A stretch of 54,445 nt of DNA from Nocardiopsis sp. MG754419 (lineage in GTDB: Bacteria; Actinomycetota; Actinomycetes; Streptosporangiales; Streptosporangiaceae): assembly GCF_018207095.1 (NCBI RefSeq), contig NZ_QOCZ01000037.1:1-54445 (forward strand), read 5' to 3'. Of this stretch, positions 1 through 8,754 are shown in pieces. The notes beneath the pieces are model-generated. The model was not told where the DNA came from and did no database searches. It saw only the letters and a list, made by a program, of their open reading frames with translations. Position numbers and translations under genes: made by a program. The first letter of the stretch is position 1, and every line of letters starts with the position of its first letter.

Positions 1-2757
1 GAGGACTGGCGCGAGCTGCGGGGGGCCGACGCCGCGCGCACCCCACAACCGGAGGAACCGCGCCGCGGTCTGCTGCACACCGTGGGCGCCCGCCCCGACG
101 ACCCCGCGCCCGTCGCCGATCCGGCGGTGGTCGAGGGTGCGGGCGGCGACCCGTGGGAGCTGCTGCGTCACACCCTCAGGGTGGCCTACCGTCGGCGGCT
201 GCTGCGTCTGGCCGGACGCGACCTGACCGCCGTGAACACGGTGGAGGAGGTCGCCGCCGAGCTGTCGGACCTGGCCGCCTCCCTGCTGGACGGGGCGTTG
301 GCGGTGGCCCGGGGCGAGGCCCCCGAGGACGCGGCGCTGTGCCGACTGGCCGTGATCGGCATGGGCAAGTGCGGCGGTCGTGAGCTCAACTACGTCAGCG
401 ACGTGGACGTGGTGTTCGTGGCCGAACCGGTCGGGGACGCCGACGAACAGGAGGCCCTGCGCGCGGCGACCCGGTTGGCGGCGGCGATGATGCGGATCCC
501 GTCGGCGACCGACACCGAGGGCACCCTGTGGGAGGTCGACCCCGCGCTGCGGCCCGAGGGCAAGAACGGCCCGCTCGTGCGGCCACTGTCCAGTCATGTC
601 ACCTACTACGAGCGTTGGGCCAAGACCTGGGAGTTCCAGGCGCTGCTCAAGGCGCGACCCATCGCCGGTGACGTCGACCTGGGCCGCGCCTACGCCGAGG
701 CGATCACGCCGATGGTCTGGGAGGCCTCCGCCCGCAAGGACTTCGTGGAGGACGTACAGGCGATGCGCCGGCGGGTGGTGGCGCACATCCCCACCGCCGA
801 GACCGACCGGGAGCTGAAGCTCGGTCCGGGTGGTCTGCGCGACATCGAGTTCTCCGTGCAGTTGCTCCAGCTGGTGCACGGACGCACCGACGAACGGCTG
901 CGTTCGGGCAACACCCTCCGGGCGTTGACCGCGCTGTCGGAGTTCGGGTACGTGGGGCGCAAGGACGCGGCGGGGCTCGCCGAGGCCTACCGCTTCCTGC
1001 GCCGGATGGAGCACCTGCTGCAGCTGGAGCGGTTGCGCCGCACCCATCTGATGCCCGACCCCAAGACCCAGGACGGCCCCGCCCAGTTGCGCGGCCTGGG
1101 TCGGGCCCTGGGTTTCACCGGGGACCCGGTCCGGGAGCTCACCGAGGCGCGCAAACGGGTGTCGGCGGAGGTGCGGCGCCTGCACGAGAAGTTGTTCTAC
1201 CGGCCGCTCCTCAACGCCGTGGCCAAGCTGCCCGACGAGGAGGCCCGCCTCTCCCCCGAGCAGGCCGTCGACCGGCTGGGCGCGCTCGGGTTCGCCGACC
1301 CTCGCGGGGCCCTGCGGCACCTGGAGTCGCTGACCTCGGGTCTGTCGCGGCGCGCCGCCATCCAGCGCACGTTGTTGCCGGTGATGCTCGGCTGGTTCGC
1401 CGATTCCCCCGATCCCGACGCCGGCCTGTTGGGGTTCAGGCAGGTCAGCGAGGCGCTCGGCACCACCCCGTGGTATCTGAGGCTGTTGCGCGACGACGTG
1501 CGCGTGGCCGAGCGGATGGCGTGGTTGCTGGGCACGAGCCGCTACGTGACCGAGCTGTTGGTCCGCGCGCCCGACTCGGTGGCGACACTGGCCGACGACG
1601 CCGACCTGCGCCGTCGGCCGGCCGAGACGCTCATGGCGGAGGCGGACTCGGCCCTGCGCCGGTACGACACCCCTGAGGAGGCGGTGTCGGCGGTCCGCGC
1701 CCTGCGCCGCCGGGAGCTGTTGCGCACGGCCGCGGCGGACCTGCTCGAAGTGTCGTCGGTGGAGGAGGTCGGGAGCGCGCTGACCGACATCGCCGCCGTG
1801 ACCGTCGACGCCGCGCTGCGCGCCGCCTACACCAAGGTGGTGGCCGAGGCGGGCGGCGAGGAGCTCACGCGTGTGTGCGTGGTGGCGATGGGGCGGTTCG
1901 GCGGGGGTGAGCTCACCTATGCCAGCGACGCCGACGTGATGTACGTGCACGACCCGATGCCGGGGGCGGACAAGGGGGCCGCCACCAAGCAGGCTCTGTC
2001 GATCGTGCGGGAACTGGCCCGGTTGTTGGAGATGCCGCAGGCGGAGCCTCCGTTGAAGGTGGACACCGATCTGCGGCCGGAGGGCAAGAGCGGTCCGGTG
2101 GTGCGCACTCTGGACTCCTACGCGGCCTACTACGGCCGTTGGTCGCAGGTGTGGGAGAGCCAGGCGCTGCTGCGGGCCCGGCCGATCGCCGGCGACCCGG
2201 AACTGCGCGCGGCCTTCACCGCCCTGATCGATCCACTGCGGTACCCCGAGGGCGGGATCGACGGGACCTCGGTGTTGGAGATCCGCAAACTCAAGGCGCG
2301 AATGGAGGCCGAACGGCTGCCGCGCGGGGCGGACCCGACCCTGCACACGAAGCTGGGGCGCGGTGGGCTGTCGGACGTGGAGTGGGTGGTCCAGCTCCTG
2401 CAGTTGCGGCACGCCCACGAGTTCGCGGACCTGCGCACGACCGGAACCCTGGAGGCGCTGCGGGTGGCCGTGGCGCACGGACTGTTGGCCGCCGACGACG
2501 GCGCGGTCCTGGAGCAGGCCTGGCGGTCGGCCTCCCGGGTGCGCGGCATGGTGATGCTGGTGCGCGGGCGGGGCGGCGACTCGCTCCCCTCCGATCTGCG
2601 GGTGCGGGCCGCCCTGGCCGAGGCCATGGGTTATCGGGCCGACTCCGAGGACGAGGACGCCGAGACCGTGGGGCCCGCGGAACAGCTGACCGAGGCGTAC
2701 CTGCGGGCCACGCGAAGGGCGCGGGCGATCATGGAACGGGTCTTCTACGACGACTGA
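1..2757 (+). CDS. glnE: glutamine-synthetase adenylyltransferase/deadenylylase GlnE (5' end outside window)
   Basis: Bifunctional enzyme that adds AMP to and removes it from glutamine synthetase according to nitrogen status; cytoplasmic. The frame is open from base 1, so the first Met at 82 is internal and the N-terminus is missing; 918 codons are visible, against about 1000 residues in actinomycete GlnE. Two nucleotidyltransferase domains are clear. The first has GMGKCGGREL...SDVDVVF at about 358-420 (expected adenylyl-removing half). The second has AMGRFGGGEL...SDADVMY at about 1885-1950 (expected adenylylating half). Each is followed by an LRPEGK motif and a GPGGLRDIEF or GRGGLSDVEW motif. 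The last 13 bp overlap the 3' end of the convergent histidine kinase gene, and no terminator is visible between them. glnA2 lies 10 kb downstream, a neighbourhood I recall from Streptomyces. Confidence 0.97.
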   Translation, partial: EDWRELRGADAARTPQPEEPRRGLLHTVGARPDDPAPVADPAVVEGAGGDPWELLRHTLRVAYRRRLLRLAGRDLTAVNTVEEVAAELSDLAASLLDGALAVARGEAPEDAALCRLAVIGMGKCGGRELNYVSDVDVVFVAEPVGDADEQEALRAATRLAAAMMRIPSATDTEGTLWEVDPALRPEGKNGPLVRPLSSHVTYYERWAKTWEFQALLKARPIAGDVDLGRAYAEAITPMVWEASARKDFVEDVQAMRRRVVAHIPTAETDRELKLGPGGLRDIEFSVQLLQLVHGRTDERLRSGNTLRALTALSEFGYVGRKDAAGLAEAYRFLRRMEHLLQLERLRRTHLMPDPKTQDGPAQLRGLGRALGFTGDPVRELTEARKRVSAEVRRLHEKLFYRPLLNAVAKLPDEEARLSPEQAVDRLGALGFADPRGALRHLESLTSGLSRRAAIQRTLLPVMLGWFADSPDPDAGLLGFRQVSEALGTTPWYLRLLRDDVRVAERMAWLLGTSRYVTELLVRAPDSVATLADDADLRRRPAETLMAEADSALRRYDTPEEAVSAVRALRRRELLRTAAADLLEVSSVEEVGSALTDIAAVTVDAALRAAYTKVVAEAGGEELTRVCVVAMGRFGGGELTYASDADVMYVHDPMPGADKGAATKQALSIVRELARLLEMPQAEPPLKVDTDLRPEGKSGPVVRTLDSYAAYYGRWSQVWESQALLRARPIAGDPELRAAFTALIDPLRYPEGGIDGTSVLEIRKLKARMEAERLPRGADPTLHTKLGRGGLSDVEWVVQLLQLRHAHEFADLRTTGTLEALRVAVAHGLLAADDGAVLEQAWRSASRVRGMVMLVRGRGGDSLPSDLRVRAALAEAMGYRADSEDEDAETVGPAEQLTEAYLRATRRARAIMERVFYDD

Positions 2758-3932
2758 GCCCGGGTGTCGTGGACGGCCGGCGCCCTCCACACCTCGGGTG
2801 AGGCGGGCAGGTGGACGGTGACGACCAGTCCACCGCCCGCGCGCGGCACGATCTCCAGCCGACCCTGGTGGACCTGGGCCACCCGGTCGACCAGGGCCAA
2901 CCCGAGCCCGTAGCCGCGCGCACCGTCGCCGTCCCGGGTGCGGCCGGCGCGGTGGAAGGGCTCGCGCAGCCGGTCGGCCTCCGCCGCGCCGTACACGCGC
3001 CCGGGGTTGGCCACACGCAGGAACACCGCTCCGGTGGCGGGGTCGTACCCGGTGGTCACCAGGACGTGCCCCGCGTCGGCGTTGTGGCGCAGGGCGTTGT
3101 CCACCAGGTTGTCCGCGACCCCGGCCAAGAGGGCGGCGTCGCCCCGCACGGGCGCCGGCGCGAGTCGATGTTCCAGACGCAGTCCGCGCCGCAGCGCCTC
3201 CTCCGCGTGTTCGTCGACGCTCGCGCGCACCTCCCGGGCCAGGTCCAGGGGGGTGGAGACGGTGTGGACCGCCTGGACGTCGGCCAGCCGCAGCAGCGAC
3301 TCGGTGAGGCCGATGGCGCGCGCGTTGGTGGCGCGGAGCCGTTCCAGGACCTCGGGCACGTCCCGGCCCTCGGGGTCGAGGCGGGCGGCGTCGAGGATGG
3401 CCCCGGTGACCGCGAGCGGTGTGCGCAGTTCGTGCGAGGCGTTGGCGGCGAACCGTTCCTGGGCGGCGAAGGTGTCGTCCAGACGTTCCAACATGTGGTC
3501 GAAGGAGTCCGCGAGCTGCCGGAACTCGTCGTTGCGGCCGCGCATGCGGATGCGGTGGTCCAAGCGGCCCTCGGCGGCGGCACGCGCCGCGTCGTTGAGG
3601 TGGTGCAGGGGACGCAGCACCCATCCGGCGAGGAACCATCCGCCGACGGTGCCGACCACGGCCAGGAAGAGCAGGACGCCCCCGGACATGCGCAGCAGGG
3701 CCTGGAGGATCTCCGTGCGGCTCGCCACCGGGTCCCCCTGGACCGAGGGGTCGGAGGTGGTGAGCGGGTAGTCGGGGACGTAGCGCAGCACGACGTACAC
3801 ACCGAGGAGCACGGCGACGCCGGCGGCGACGAGGAAGAGCGCGTAGCTCAGGGCCAGGCGGGCTCGGGCGGTCACCCGGGGCCCGCGCGAGCGTGGACGA
3901 GGGTCCGGCCCCGCCGGCGAGGGGGTGTTCAC
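2745..3932 (-). CDS. sensor histidine kinase (HAMP-HisKA-HATPase)
   Basis: Membrane sensor kinase of an OmpR-type two-component system, 395 residues. Transmembrane segments lie at about residues 28-50 and 84-105, flanking a short extracytoplasmic loop of about 35 residues, so a small ligand pocket or a membrane signal is likely. HAMP follows (about 105-158), then the dimerisation/phosphoacceptor helix with SHELRTP (His167), and a C-terminal ATPase with DNLVDNALRH (N box) and GYGLGLALV (G2 box). The gene follows its response regulator with an ATGA 4-bp overlap, so the two are translationally coupled. Its signal is not identifiable from sequence. The divergent VanY-type gene may be a target (inference). 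Confidence 0.95.
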   Translation of the reverse strand: MNTPSPAGPDPRPRSRGPRVTARARLALSYALFLVAAGVAVLLGVYVVLRYVPDYPLTTSDPSVQGDPVASRTEILQALLRMSGGVLLFLAVVGTVGGWFLAGWVLRPLHHLNDAARAAAEGRLDHRIRMRGRNDEFRQLADSFDHMLERLDDTFAAQERFAANASHELRTPLAVTGAILDAARLDPEGRDVPEVLERLRATNARAIGLTESLLRLADVQAVHTVSTPLDLAREVRASVDEHAEEALRRGLRLEHRLAPAPVRGDAALLAGVADNLVDNALRHNADAGHVLVTTGYDPATGAVFLRVANPGRVYGAAEADRLREPFHRAGRTRDGDGARGYGLGLALVDRVAQVHQGRLEIVPRAGGGLVVTVHLPASPEVWRAPAVHDTRAQSS

Positions 3933-4600
3933 CGCGCGCTCACCTCGACCAGGCGGTAGCCGACCCCGGGGACGGTGACGATGGGGTCGGGGGTGCCCAG
4001 GACCCTGCGGAGTTGGGAGACGGTGACCCGGGGCGCGCTGGTGAAGGGGTCGGTGTTCTCGTCCCAGACCTTCTCCAACAGGGTCTCGGCGCTGACCACG
4101 CCCCCTTCCGCGCGCATCAACAGTTCGAGGACGGCGAACTGCTTGCGCGGCAGACGCAGGGGGCGCCGGCCCCGATGGGCCTCGCGCCGGTAGGGGTCCA
4201 GGCGCAGGTCTCCACGGACCAGGACCGGGGGGACGGCCGCCGCCGGTCTGCGGGCCAACGCCCGCAACCGCATCACCAGTTCCTCCAGGTCGAAGGGTTT
4301 AGTGAGGTAGTCGTCGGCGCCGAGGGAGAACCCGTCGACCTTGTCGCGCAGCCGCGTGGCGGCGGTGAGCATGAGCACACGGGTGCCGGGGTGGTCGCGG
4401 GTGACGGCGGCGCACACGTCGTCCCCGTGGGTCCCGGGGAGGTCCCGGTCCAGCACGACCACGTCGTAGTCGTGGACACCGACCCGTTCCAGGGCCTGGT
4501 CGCCGTCGAGGGCGACATCGGCGGTGATCGCTTCGTGGGCGAGCCCGGACTGCAGGGCCTCGGCCATGAAGACCTCGTCCTCGACGATGAGCACACGCAC
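3929..4600 (-). CDS. OmpR-family response regulator
   Basis: DNA-binding response regulator of 223 residues, partner of the downstream kinase. The receiver domain starts MRVLIVEDE, carries the acidic pair near the N-terminus, the phosphoacceptor in VVVLDRDLPG (Asp51), Thr in MLTAATR and Lys in LTKPFD. The C-terminal winged helix (about 125-220) contains the RKQFAVLELLMRAEGGVVSAETLLEKVWDE-type core, shown here only in part: RKQFAVLELL and VSQLRRVLG. The start is GTG with AGGGGGAAG just upstream. The 163-bp divergent spacer to the VanY-type gene holds an inverted repeat, a possible site for autoregulation. Confidence 0.95.
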   Translation of the reverse strand: MRVLIVEDEVFMAEALQSGLAHEAITADVALDGDQALERVGVHDYDVVVLDRDLPGTHGDDVCAAVTRDHPGTRVLMLTAATRLRDKVDGFSLGADDYLTKPFDLEELVMRLRALARRPAAAVPPVLVRGDLRLDPYRREAHRGRRPLRLPRKQFAVLELLMRAEGGVVSAETLLEKVWDENTDPFTSAPRVTVSQLRRVLGTPDPIVTVPGVGYRLVEVSAR

Positions 4601-4632
4601 CGGCTTCCCCCTGGGTCTGGTCGGGTGAGGGG

Positions 4633-4650
4633 GACCGACGGTAGTCGGTC
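4633..4650. promoter_or_regulatory. inverted repeat in the response regulator/carboxypeptidase divergent spacer
   Basis: GACCGAC-GGTA-GTCGGTC is a perfect 7-bp inverted repeat with a 4-nt centre, 33 bp upstream of the response-regulator start. It could be an operator or a small hairpin in the leader. OmpR-type regulators more often bind direct repeats, so the assignment is open. Confidence 0.35.
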
Positions 4651-4763
4651 TCGTGTTGCGAAAACGTGTGCGTCACGCGCAACAGTCCCTCCACGCCCCC
4701 GTTGCTCTCCTGGTGTGGTTCGACGGGCCCTCGCGCCCACCCCACCGCTCAGGAGTCGCACCG

Positions 4764-5375
4764 ATGTCCCACAGGTCCGCACGCCCCTCGTGTCCCGAGC
4801 CCGTCCGGTTCCGTCGCACCCTCCCCTTCGTTCTTCTGTCCGCCGTGACGGCCGCGGCGTGCGCGCCCACCGGGGACGCGTGGCCGGAGGGAACGTCGGG
4901 GGCCGAACGGTCGCCGGTGTCCCTGTTCTCCCCGCTGGACGAGGCCGACGGTCTGGTCCCCGAGGGGAAGGGGCTGGCGCCGGACGCGGACGCCCCGGCG
5001 CTGCACCGACTCGACCCGGACCTGCTCGCGGCGGTGCGGGAGGCGGCGGCCGCGGCCGAGGACCAGGGGATCGAGGTGGTGGTGACCGGCGGTTGGCGGG
5101 CGGAGCGTTACCAGGCCTCACTGTGGGAGGACGCCGTCCGGACGTACGGCGGTGAGGAGGAGGCCGGGCGTTGGGTCGCCACCCCGGAGGAGTCGGCGCA
5201 CGTGCGGGGCGAGGCCGTGGACGTCGGGTACACCGACGCGGCCTACTGGTTCGCGCGGCACGGATCGGAGTTCGGGTTGTGCCAGACCTTCGCCAACGAG
5301 ATCTGGCACTACGAACTCACCGTGGAGCCCGGGGACACCTGCCCGGAACCGGTCGCGGACGCCTCGGAGCGATGA
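4764..5375 (+). CDS. VanY/M15-type D-alanyl-D-alanine carboxypeptidase, probable lipoprotein
   Basis: Predicted zinc D,D-carboxypeptidase trimming the terminal D-Ala of peptidoglycan stem peptides outside the membrane; 203 residues. The start at 4764 is chosen because AGGAG lies 8 nt upstream; the longer frame from 4653 has no such site. The N-terminus has basic residues, a hydrophobic core (about 20-30) and Cys33 after AAA, which looks like a lipobox, though Ala at -3 is less usual. Catalytic motifs of the M15B/VanY family are present: SAHVRGEAVDVG (SxHxxGxAxD) and EIWHYE (ExWH) near the C-terminus. It is divergent from the two-component system, a VanRS-VanY-like arrangement (inference). A strong hairpin follows. 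Confidence 0.88.
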   Translation: MSHRSARPSCPEPVRFRRTLPFVLLSAVTAAACAPTGDAWPEGTSGAERSPVSLFSPLDEADGLVPEGKGLAPDADAPALHRLDPDLLAAVREAAAAAEDQGIEVVVTGGWRAERYQASLWEDAVRTYGGEEEAGRWVATPEESAHVRGEAVDVGYTDAAYWFARHGSEFGLCQTFANEIWHYELTVEPGDTCPEPVADASER

Positions 5376-5390
5376 CCGGAGAAAGACGAG

Positions 5391-5424
5391 GGCGCCCCTC
5401 GCCCGCCAGGGGGCGAAGGGCGCC
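5391..5424. terminator. bidirectional hairpin terminator
   Basis: GGCGCCCCTCGCCC pairs with GGGCGAAGGGCGCC (one mismatch) around a short loop. It lies between the converging carboxypeptidase and alpha-amylase genes and can serve both. No U-tract, as is common in actinomycetes. Confidence 0.75.
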
Positions 5425-5459
5425 GGATCGGGGGCGCGGCCCCGAACGACGGTCGTGGG

Positions 5460-7268
5460 TCAGCGCTCGCCCCAGGTGACCGTGGTGGCCGGACCGACCC
5501 GGTCGTCGCCGGGCTCCCACTCGGCGGAGCCGTCGGGACCGACCTTGACGAGTTTCCATGCGGTGTCGGATCCGAGGGGGACGGTGCCTGTCCACGCGGG
5601 GTAGGTGTCCGCGTCGGTGGTCAGCGCCACCCCGTCGGCGGGCTGCCACGACCCGAGCTCGGCGGTGGAGCCGACCACGTGGACCTCCTGCCCGGGGTCG
5701 GTCTCGACCGTGGCGGTGAGGGTGTCACCGGGCTCCCCCGGTTCCCCCGGGTCGCCGCCGCAGTCCTGTGCGCATTCGCCGCCCACGTGCAGTGCCAGGG
5801 CACCGTCGGCGGGAACGGTGGCGGAGACCTCGCCACCGGAGACCGTGGCGACCCCGGGGCCGGCCGCGTTGTCGTATTCGCCGTCGGGCAGGGAGGTGGA
5901 CGCGGTGACCGTCCAGCTCGCACCGGAGGCGTTGAAGGCGGCGAAGCCGGCCGTGCCGCGATCGAAGGCCACCCGCGCGGACCCCTCGCGGGCACGCTCG
6001 GTCAGGTCGGCGCCGCTCACGGCGTTGCGGAACCCGACCATGCCGCTGACGGTCGCGTCGCGGTGCTCACAGATCCAGTCGCCGTCGGAACAGTCGCTGT
6101 CGGCGGTGATCCACCCGGCGGGGTTGCCGTCGACCTCACCGACGCTGGGCGGCCCCTCGGCGTCGTTGCCCCGGAAGTCGTAGCTCGACATCACCACGGG
6201 CGTGCCGTAGGGGTGGGCGAGCATGAACGCGGTGGCGAGGTGGTAGCGGTCGCCGTCCACGTAGGTGAGCGTGGGCTCGTAGCGCTGGGTGTCGTGGTTG
6301 TCGATGAAGACCACCGACTCGTCGGAGGTGAGGGCGCCGTGGTCGGGCATCGAGGTGAGGTCGGCGATGTTCCCGTCGGCGAAGCGCGAGGCGACGTCGC
6401 GCTTGTAGTCGAAGTTGGTGACCTGACCGTAGGGCGTGTAGGCGGTGTAGGGGATCGTCTGGTCCCCGTAGACCTCGTGGAAGACGTGCGGGGCGCCGCC
6501 GAAGCCGGGCACCTCGTCCAGGGCGCCGATGATGGCCCCCATGTCGTCCTCGGGGACGTGCTTGGAGGCATCCACCCGGAAGCCGCCCACGCCCAGGGCG
6601 ACCAGCCCGTTGAGGTAGCGCACGATCTGGTCCCGCACGTGCGGGTCACCGGTGTTCAGGTCGGACAGACCGAGGAGCTGGCAGTTCTGCACCTCCTCCT
6701 TGTCGTCCCAGTTCGTGATCTCCTCGTAGCAGGGCCCGAAGTCGTCGCGGGTGTAGGAGGCCTCACCGTCACCGAAGAGGTCGGGGTACTCGTACTGCTC
6801 CCACTCGGTGCCGGCGCTGCCGGGCAGGTCGGCCTGCAGGGGGCCGGTCATGTGGTTGATCACCGCGTCGACGTAGATACGGACACCGTTGTCGGCGCAG
6901 GTGGCGACCATGTCCTCGAAGTCCTCGGCGGTGCCCCGCCGGGTGTTGTCGATGCTGTAGGAGACCGGCTGGTAGTCCTGCCACCAGGGGTGGTCGCCGC
7001 CCTCCGCGTGCGGGACGACGATGTGCTCCTGGGGCGGGGAGACCTGGACGCCTCCGTAGCCCTGGGGACCGAGGAAGTCGGCGCACTCGGTGGCGACGGA
7101 GTCCCAGTTCCACTGGAACAGGTGGACGATGGTGTCGCCGGTGCTCTCGGCCGCGGCGACGGGGGTGACGATCGGTCCGTCCGAGGAGACCGACGGACCG
7201 GGAACCGCTAGCAGGCCGGCTCCCAGCACCGCGGCTCCGGCGAGGGCGCCGAGTCGGGGTGTTCTCAT
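5460..7268 (-). CDS. secreted alpha-amylase (GH13) with C-terminal starch-binding domain (CBM20)
   Basis: Extracellular endo-acting starch hydrolase, 602 residues. The start at 7268 is supported by AAGGAG 5-6 nt upstream; the longer reading to 7529 runs through the promoter and is rejected. The signal peptide is MRTPRLG plus a hydrophobic Ala/Gly/Leu core. GH13 catalytic motifs occur in order: AVINHM (I), GGFRVDASKH (II, nucleophile Asp), HEVYGD (III, acid Glu) and FIDNHDTQ (IV). After the barrel and all-beta domain there is a GGDPGEPGEPGD linker and a module of about 90 residues beginning LTATVETDPGQEVHVVGS with Trp-rich strands (ELGSWQP, AWKLVKV), typical of CBM20. A CTTGCAG-type palindrome upstream suggests maltodextrin control. 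It probably feeds the intracellular alpha-glucosidase at 36026. Confidence 0.96.
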   Translation of the reverse strand: MRTPRLGALAGAAVLGAGLLAVPGPSVSSDGPIVTPVAAAESTGDTIVHLFQWNWDSVATECADFLGPQGYGGVQVSPPQEHIVVPHAEGGDHPWWQDYQPVSYSIDNTRRGTAEDFEDMVATCADNGVRIYVDAVINHMTGPLQADLPGSAGTEWEQYEYPDLFGDGEASYTRDDFGPCYEEITNWDDKEEVQNCQLLGLSDLNTGDPHVRDQIVRYLNGLVALGVGGFRVDASKHVPEDDMGAIIGALDEVPGFGGAPHVFHEVYGDQTIPYTAYTPYGQVTNFDYKRDVASRFADGNIADLTSMPDHGALTSDESVVFIDNHDTQRYEPTLTYVDGDRYHLATAFMLAHPYGTPVVMSSYDFRGNDAEGPPSVGEVDGNPAGWITADSDCSDGDWICEHRDATVSGMVGFRNAVSGADLTERAREGSARVAFDRGTAGFAAFNASGASWTVTASTSLPDGEYDNAAGPGVATVSGGEVSATVPADGALALHVGGECAQDCGGDPGEPGEPGDTLTATVETDPGQEVHVVGSTAELGSWQPADGVALTTDADTYPAWTGTVPLGSDTAWKLVKVGPDGSAEWEPGDDRVGPATTVTWGER

Positions 7269-7324
7269 GTGCGCTCCTTGGGGGGAGGTTCCGCGACGGG
7301 GCCACACTGCCCCACCGCCAATCC

Positions 7325-7341
7325 CTTGCAGATTCTGCAAG
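7325..7341. promoter_or_regulatory. CTTGCAG palindrome, likely sugar-repressor operator of the amylase gene
   Basis: CTTGCAG-ATT-CTGCAAG is a perfect 7-bp inverted repeat 57-73 bp upstream of the amylase start. Two related half sites follow in the same orientation, CTGCAAG at 7444-7450 and CTGAAAG at 7455-7461. CTTGCAG-like repeats are known from promoters of actinomycete alpha-amylase and maltose genes controlled by LacI-family MalR/Reg1. No such repressor gene is in this window, so it would act in trans. Confidence 0.7.
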
Positions 7342-7490
7342 AGTTTGCGTAGGAGTGATGAAGGTAACACGAGAACGAGGCCATGTGAACCGGGTGTTTC
7401 CTGCTCCTGAACAGCCTTTGAGGACTGACCTCTACGAAAGAGTCTGCAAGTTTTCTGAAAGGCGACACCGGACCTCGCGCCGCGGGCGCG

Positions 7491-7533
7491 AAAAAGCCGG
7501 TGGCGGGCCGGAGCACTCCGACCCGCCACCGGC
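7491..7533 (-). terminator. Rho-independent terminator of the small membrane-protein gene
   Basis: On the minus strand a 12-bp perfect stem (GCCGGTGGCGGG with CCCGCCACCGGC, 7496-7507 and 7522-7533) with an inner CGGAG/CTCCG extension is followed by TTTTT (7495-7491). A second perfect 8-bp hairpin, ACGACCCC/GGGGTCGT, lies at 7537-7560 just before it. Confidence 0.85.
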
Positions 7534-7583
7534 GGAACGACCCCTCACGGGCGGGGTCGTGGGGAACACGGCGCCTCAGGGGA

Positions 7584-7922
7584 TCACCAGAAGACGGCCA
7601 CCGCGATGTTGACGATGGCGAGCACCCCGGCGATGATCGCCAGGTTCTTCGCCGGCTTGCGCAGGTTGAGCACGCCCAGCACGACCACGGACAGGGAGAC
7701 GATCAGCTTGACCGCGATCTTGACGTGGTCGAGGTCGGTGAGATCGGCCATCTCGGCCACACCGACCAGGAGCAGCCCCGTGACGAACTGGAGCAGGGAG
7801 CTGTGCAGCAGGACCTTGGTGGCCTTGACGTTGTCGGTCATCAGCTGCATCAGGACACCGGCGAGGATGCCGGCCAGGCCGATCATGTGCAGGAAGACGA
7901 GCGCGGAGTAGAGAAAGTCCAT
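7584..7922 (-). CDS. small integral membrane protein, unknown function
   Basis: A 112-residue, almost wholly hydrophobic protein with about four membrane helices (residues about 5-27, 40-57, 68-86 and 92-111). There is one short polar segment with ADLTDLDHVK and a basic RKPAK turn before the last helix. I do not recognise a family; the pattern resembles small DUF-type membrane proteins. Start: ATG at 7922 with no Shine-Dalgarno, but TAGTGT (7929-7934, minus strand) lies 6 nt upstream, so the mRNA is probably leaderless. It ends in a strong terminator and is transcribed alone. Confidence 0.8.
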   Translation of the reverse strand: MDFLYSALVFLHMIGLAGILAGVLMQLMTDNVKATKVLLHSSLLQFVTGLLLVGVAEMADLTDLDHVKIAVKLIVSLSVVVLGVLNLRKPAKNLAIIAGVLAIVNIAVAVFW

Positions 7923-7928
7923 GTCGAC

Positions 7929-7934
7929 ACACTA
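7929..7934 (-). promoter_or_regulatory. -10 element TAGTGT, leaderless start
   Basis: TAGTGT-N6-ATG on the minus strand; matches the actinobacterial TAnnnT -10 consensus at leaderless spacing. Confidence 0.6.
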
Positions 7935-8014
7935 CTACGCGCTGTAGTTCTTGATCTCGTCTTTCTGACGCTCTGACGTAACAAAACGGACACTCCGCCG
8001 CACGCCTCGCGGGG

Positions 8015-8671
8015 TCAGCCGCGCCGGCGTACACCCCACTGTCGCCACAGCAGCCACACCAACAGCATCAAGGCACCGACGCCCACCGCGCGCAGCACAC
8101 CCTCACGGTCGACCACCTCCCCCATGCGGGAGAGCATCGTCGACTCCGCGACCAGGAGCGTGTCACTCGCGCAGGCCGCGGGCTCGGCGTCCCGGTCCAG
8201 CAACAGACAGGCCGTGCTCACCGCCCGCTCCTCCTCCGGCGCACTCTCGGGCAACCTGACCCGCACGGTGTACTCCGCCTCTCCGCCCGCGGGGACGTCG
8301 ACCCGCCAGTTGGCGACCCCTTCCTCCAGCACCCCGCCCTGACCGAGCTCCACCACTTCCAGGGGTTCGGGCACGTGCTGGGCGAGCAGACCGTTCTCGA
8401 TCGCCTCCTCGCCGTCGTTGGCCACCGTCGCCCGGTAGACGATCTCCTCCCCCGGCGCGGACGGCTGCGCGGACCCGGACAGGGAGAGTCCCACGAGCGC
8501 CGTGTCGGCGCCGCCATCGGCGAGGATCGAACGATCCCCCGCACGATCCGCCGAGGCGGGAACGGCCAAGAGCGCCACGGCCGCCACCCCGGTGACCGCG
8601 CCGACGACCGCACGGCCGGCCCTTGGCGCCCCGGCCCGGCCGGCGGCGCTCCCGAAAGCGATCAGAGTCAT
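8015..8671 (-). CDS. secreted membrane-anchored DUF11-like surface protein
   Basis: A 218-residue exported protein of unknown role. The start at 8671 is chosen for GGGAGG 7 nt upstream; upstream in-frame starts at 8686 and 8746 lack a good site. The N-terminus is a signal peptide with an Ala/Val-rich core ending PASA before DRAGDRS. The middle (about 55-150) looks like one immunoglobulin-like DUF11 repeat: GEEIVYRATVANDGEEAIENG then VPAGGEAEYTVRVRLP (each in part). Two cysteines, in STACLLL and PAACASD, could form a disulfide. A C-terminal hydrophobic helix followed by RRRG tethers it to the membrane facing out. Neighbours give no functional link. Confidence 0.75.
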   Translation of the reverse strand: MTLIAFGSAAGRAGAPRAGRAVVGAVTGVAAVALLAVPASADRAGDRSILADGGADTALVGLSLSGSAQPSAPGEEIVYRATVANDGEEAIENGLLAQHVPEPLEVVELGQGGVLEEGVANWRVDVPAGGEAEYTVRVRLPESAPEEERAVSTACLLLDRDAEPAACASDTLLVAESTMLSRMGEVVDREGVLRAVGVGALMLLVWLLWRQWGVRRRG

Positions 8672-8726
8672 CCCACGCCTCCCCATGTTCACTGCGTGAC
8701 AGGAACAGACAACTACGGGTGAGGCC

Positions 8727-8754
8727 ACGGGGGCGCCAGGTGACACGCCCCCGT
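8727..8754. promoter_or_regulatory. 9-bp inverted repeat upstream of the DUF11-like gene
   Basis: ACGGGGGCG and CGCCCCCGT form a perfect 9-bp stem around 10 nt (8736-8745), 56-83 bp upstream of the DUF11-like start. It may be a leader hairpin or an operator. Confidence 0.4.

Noticed and set aside
7269..7529. N-terminal extension of the amylase by 87 residues
   Set aside because: It would place the operator and terminator inside the coding region and hide the signal peptide; the start at 7268 has a strong ribosome-binding site.
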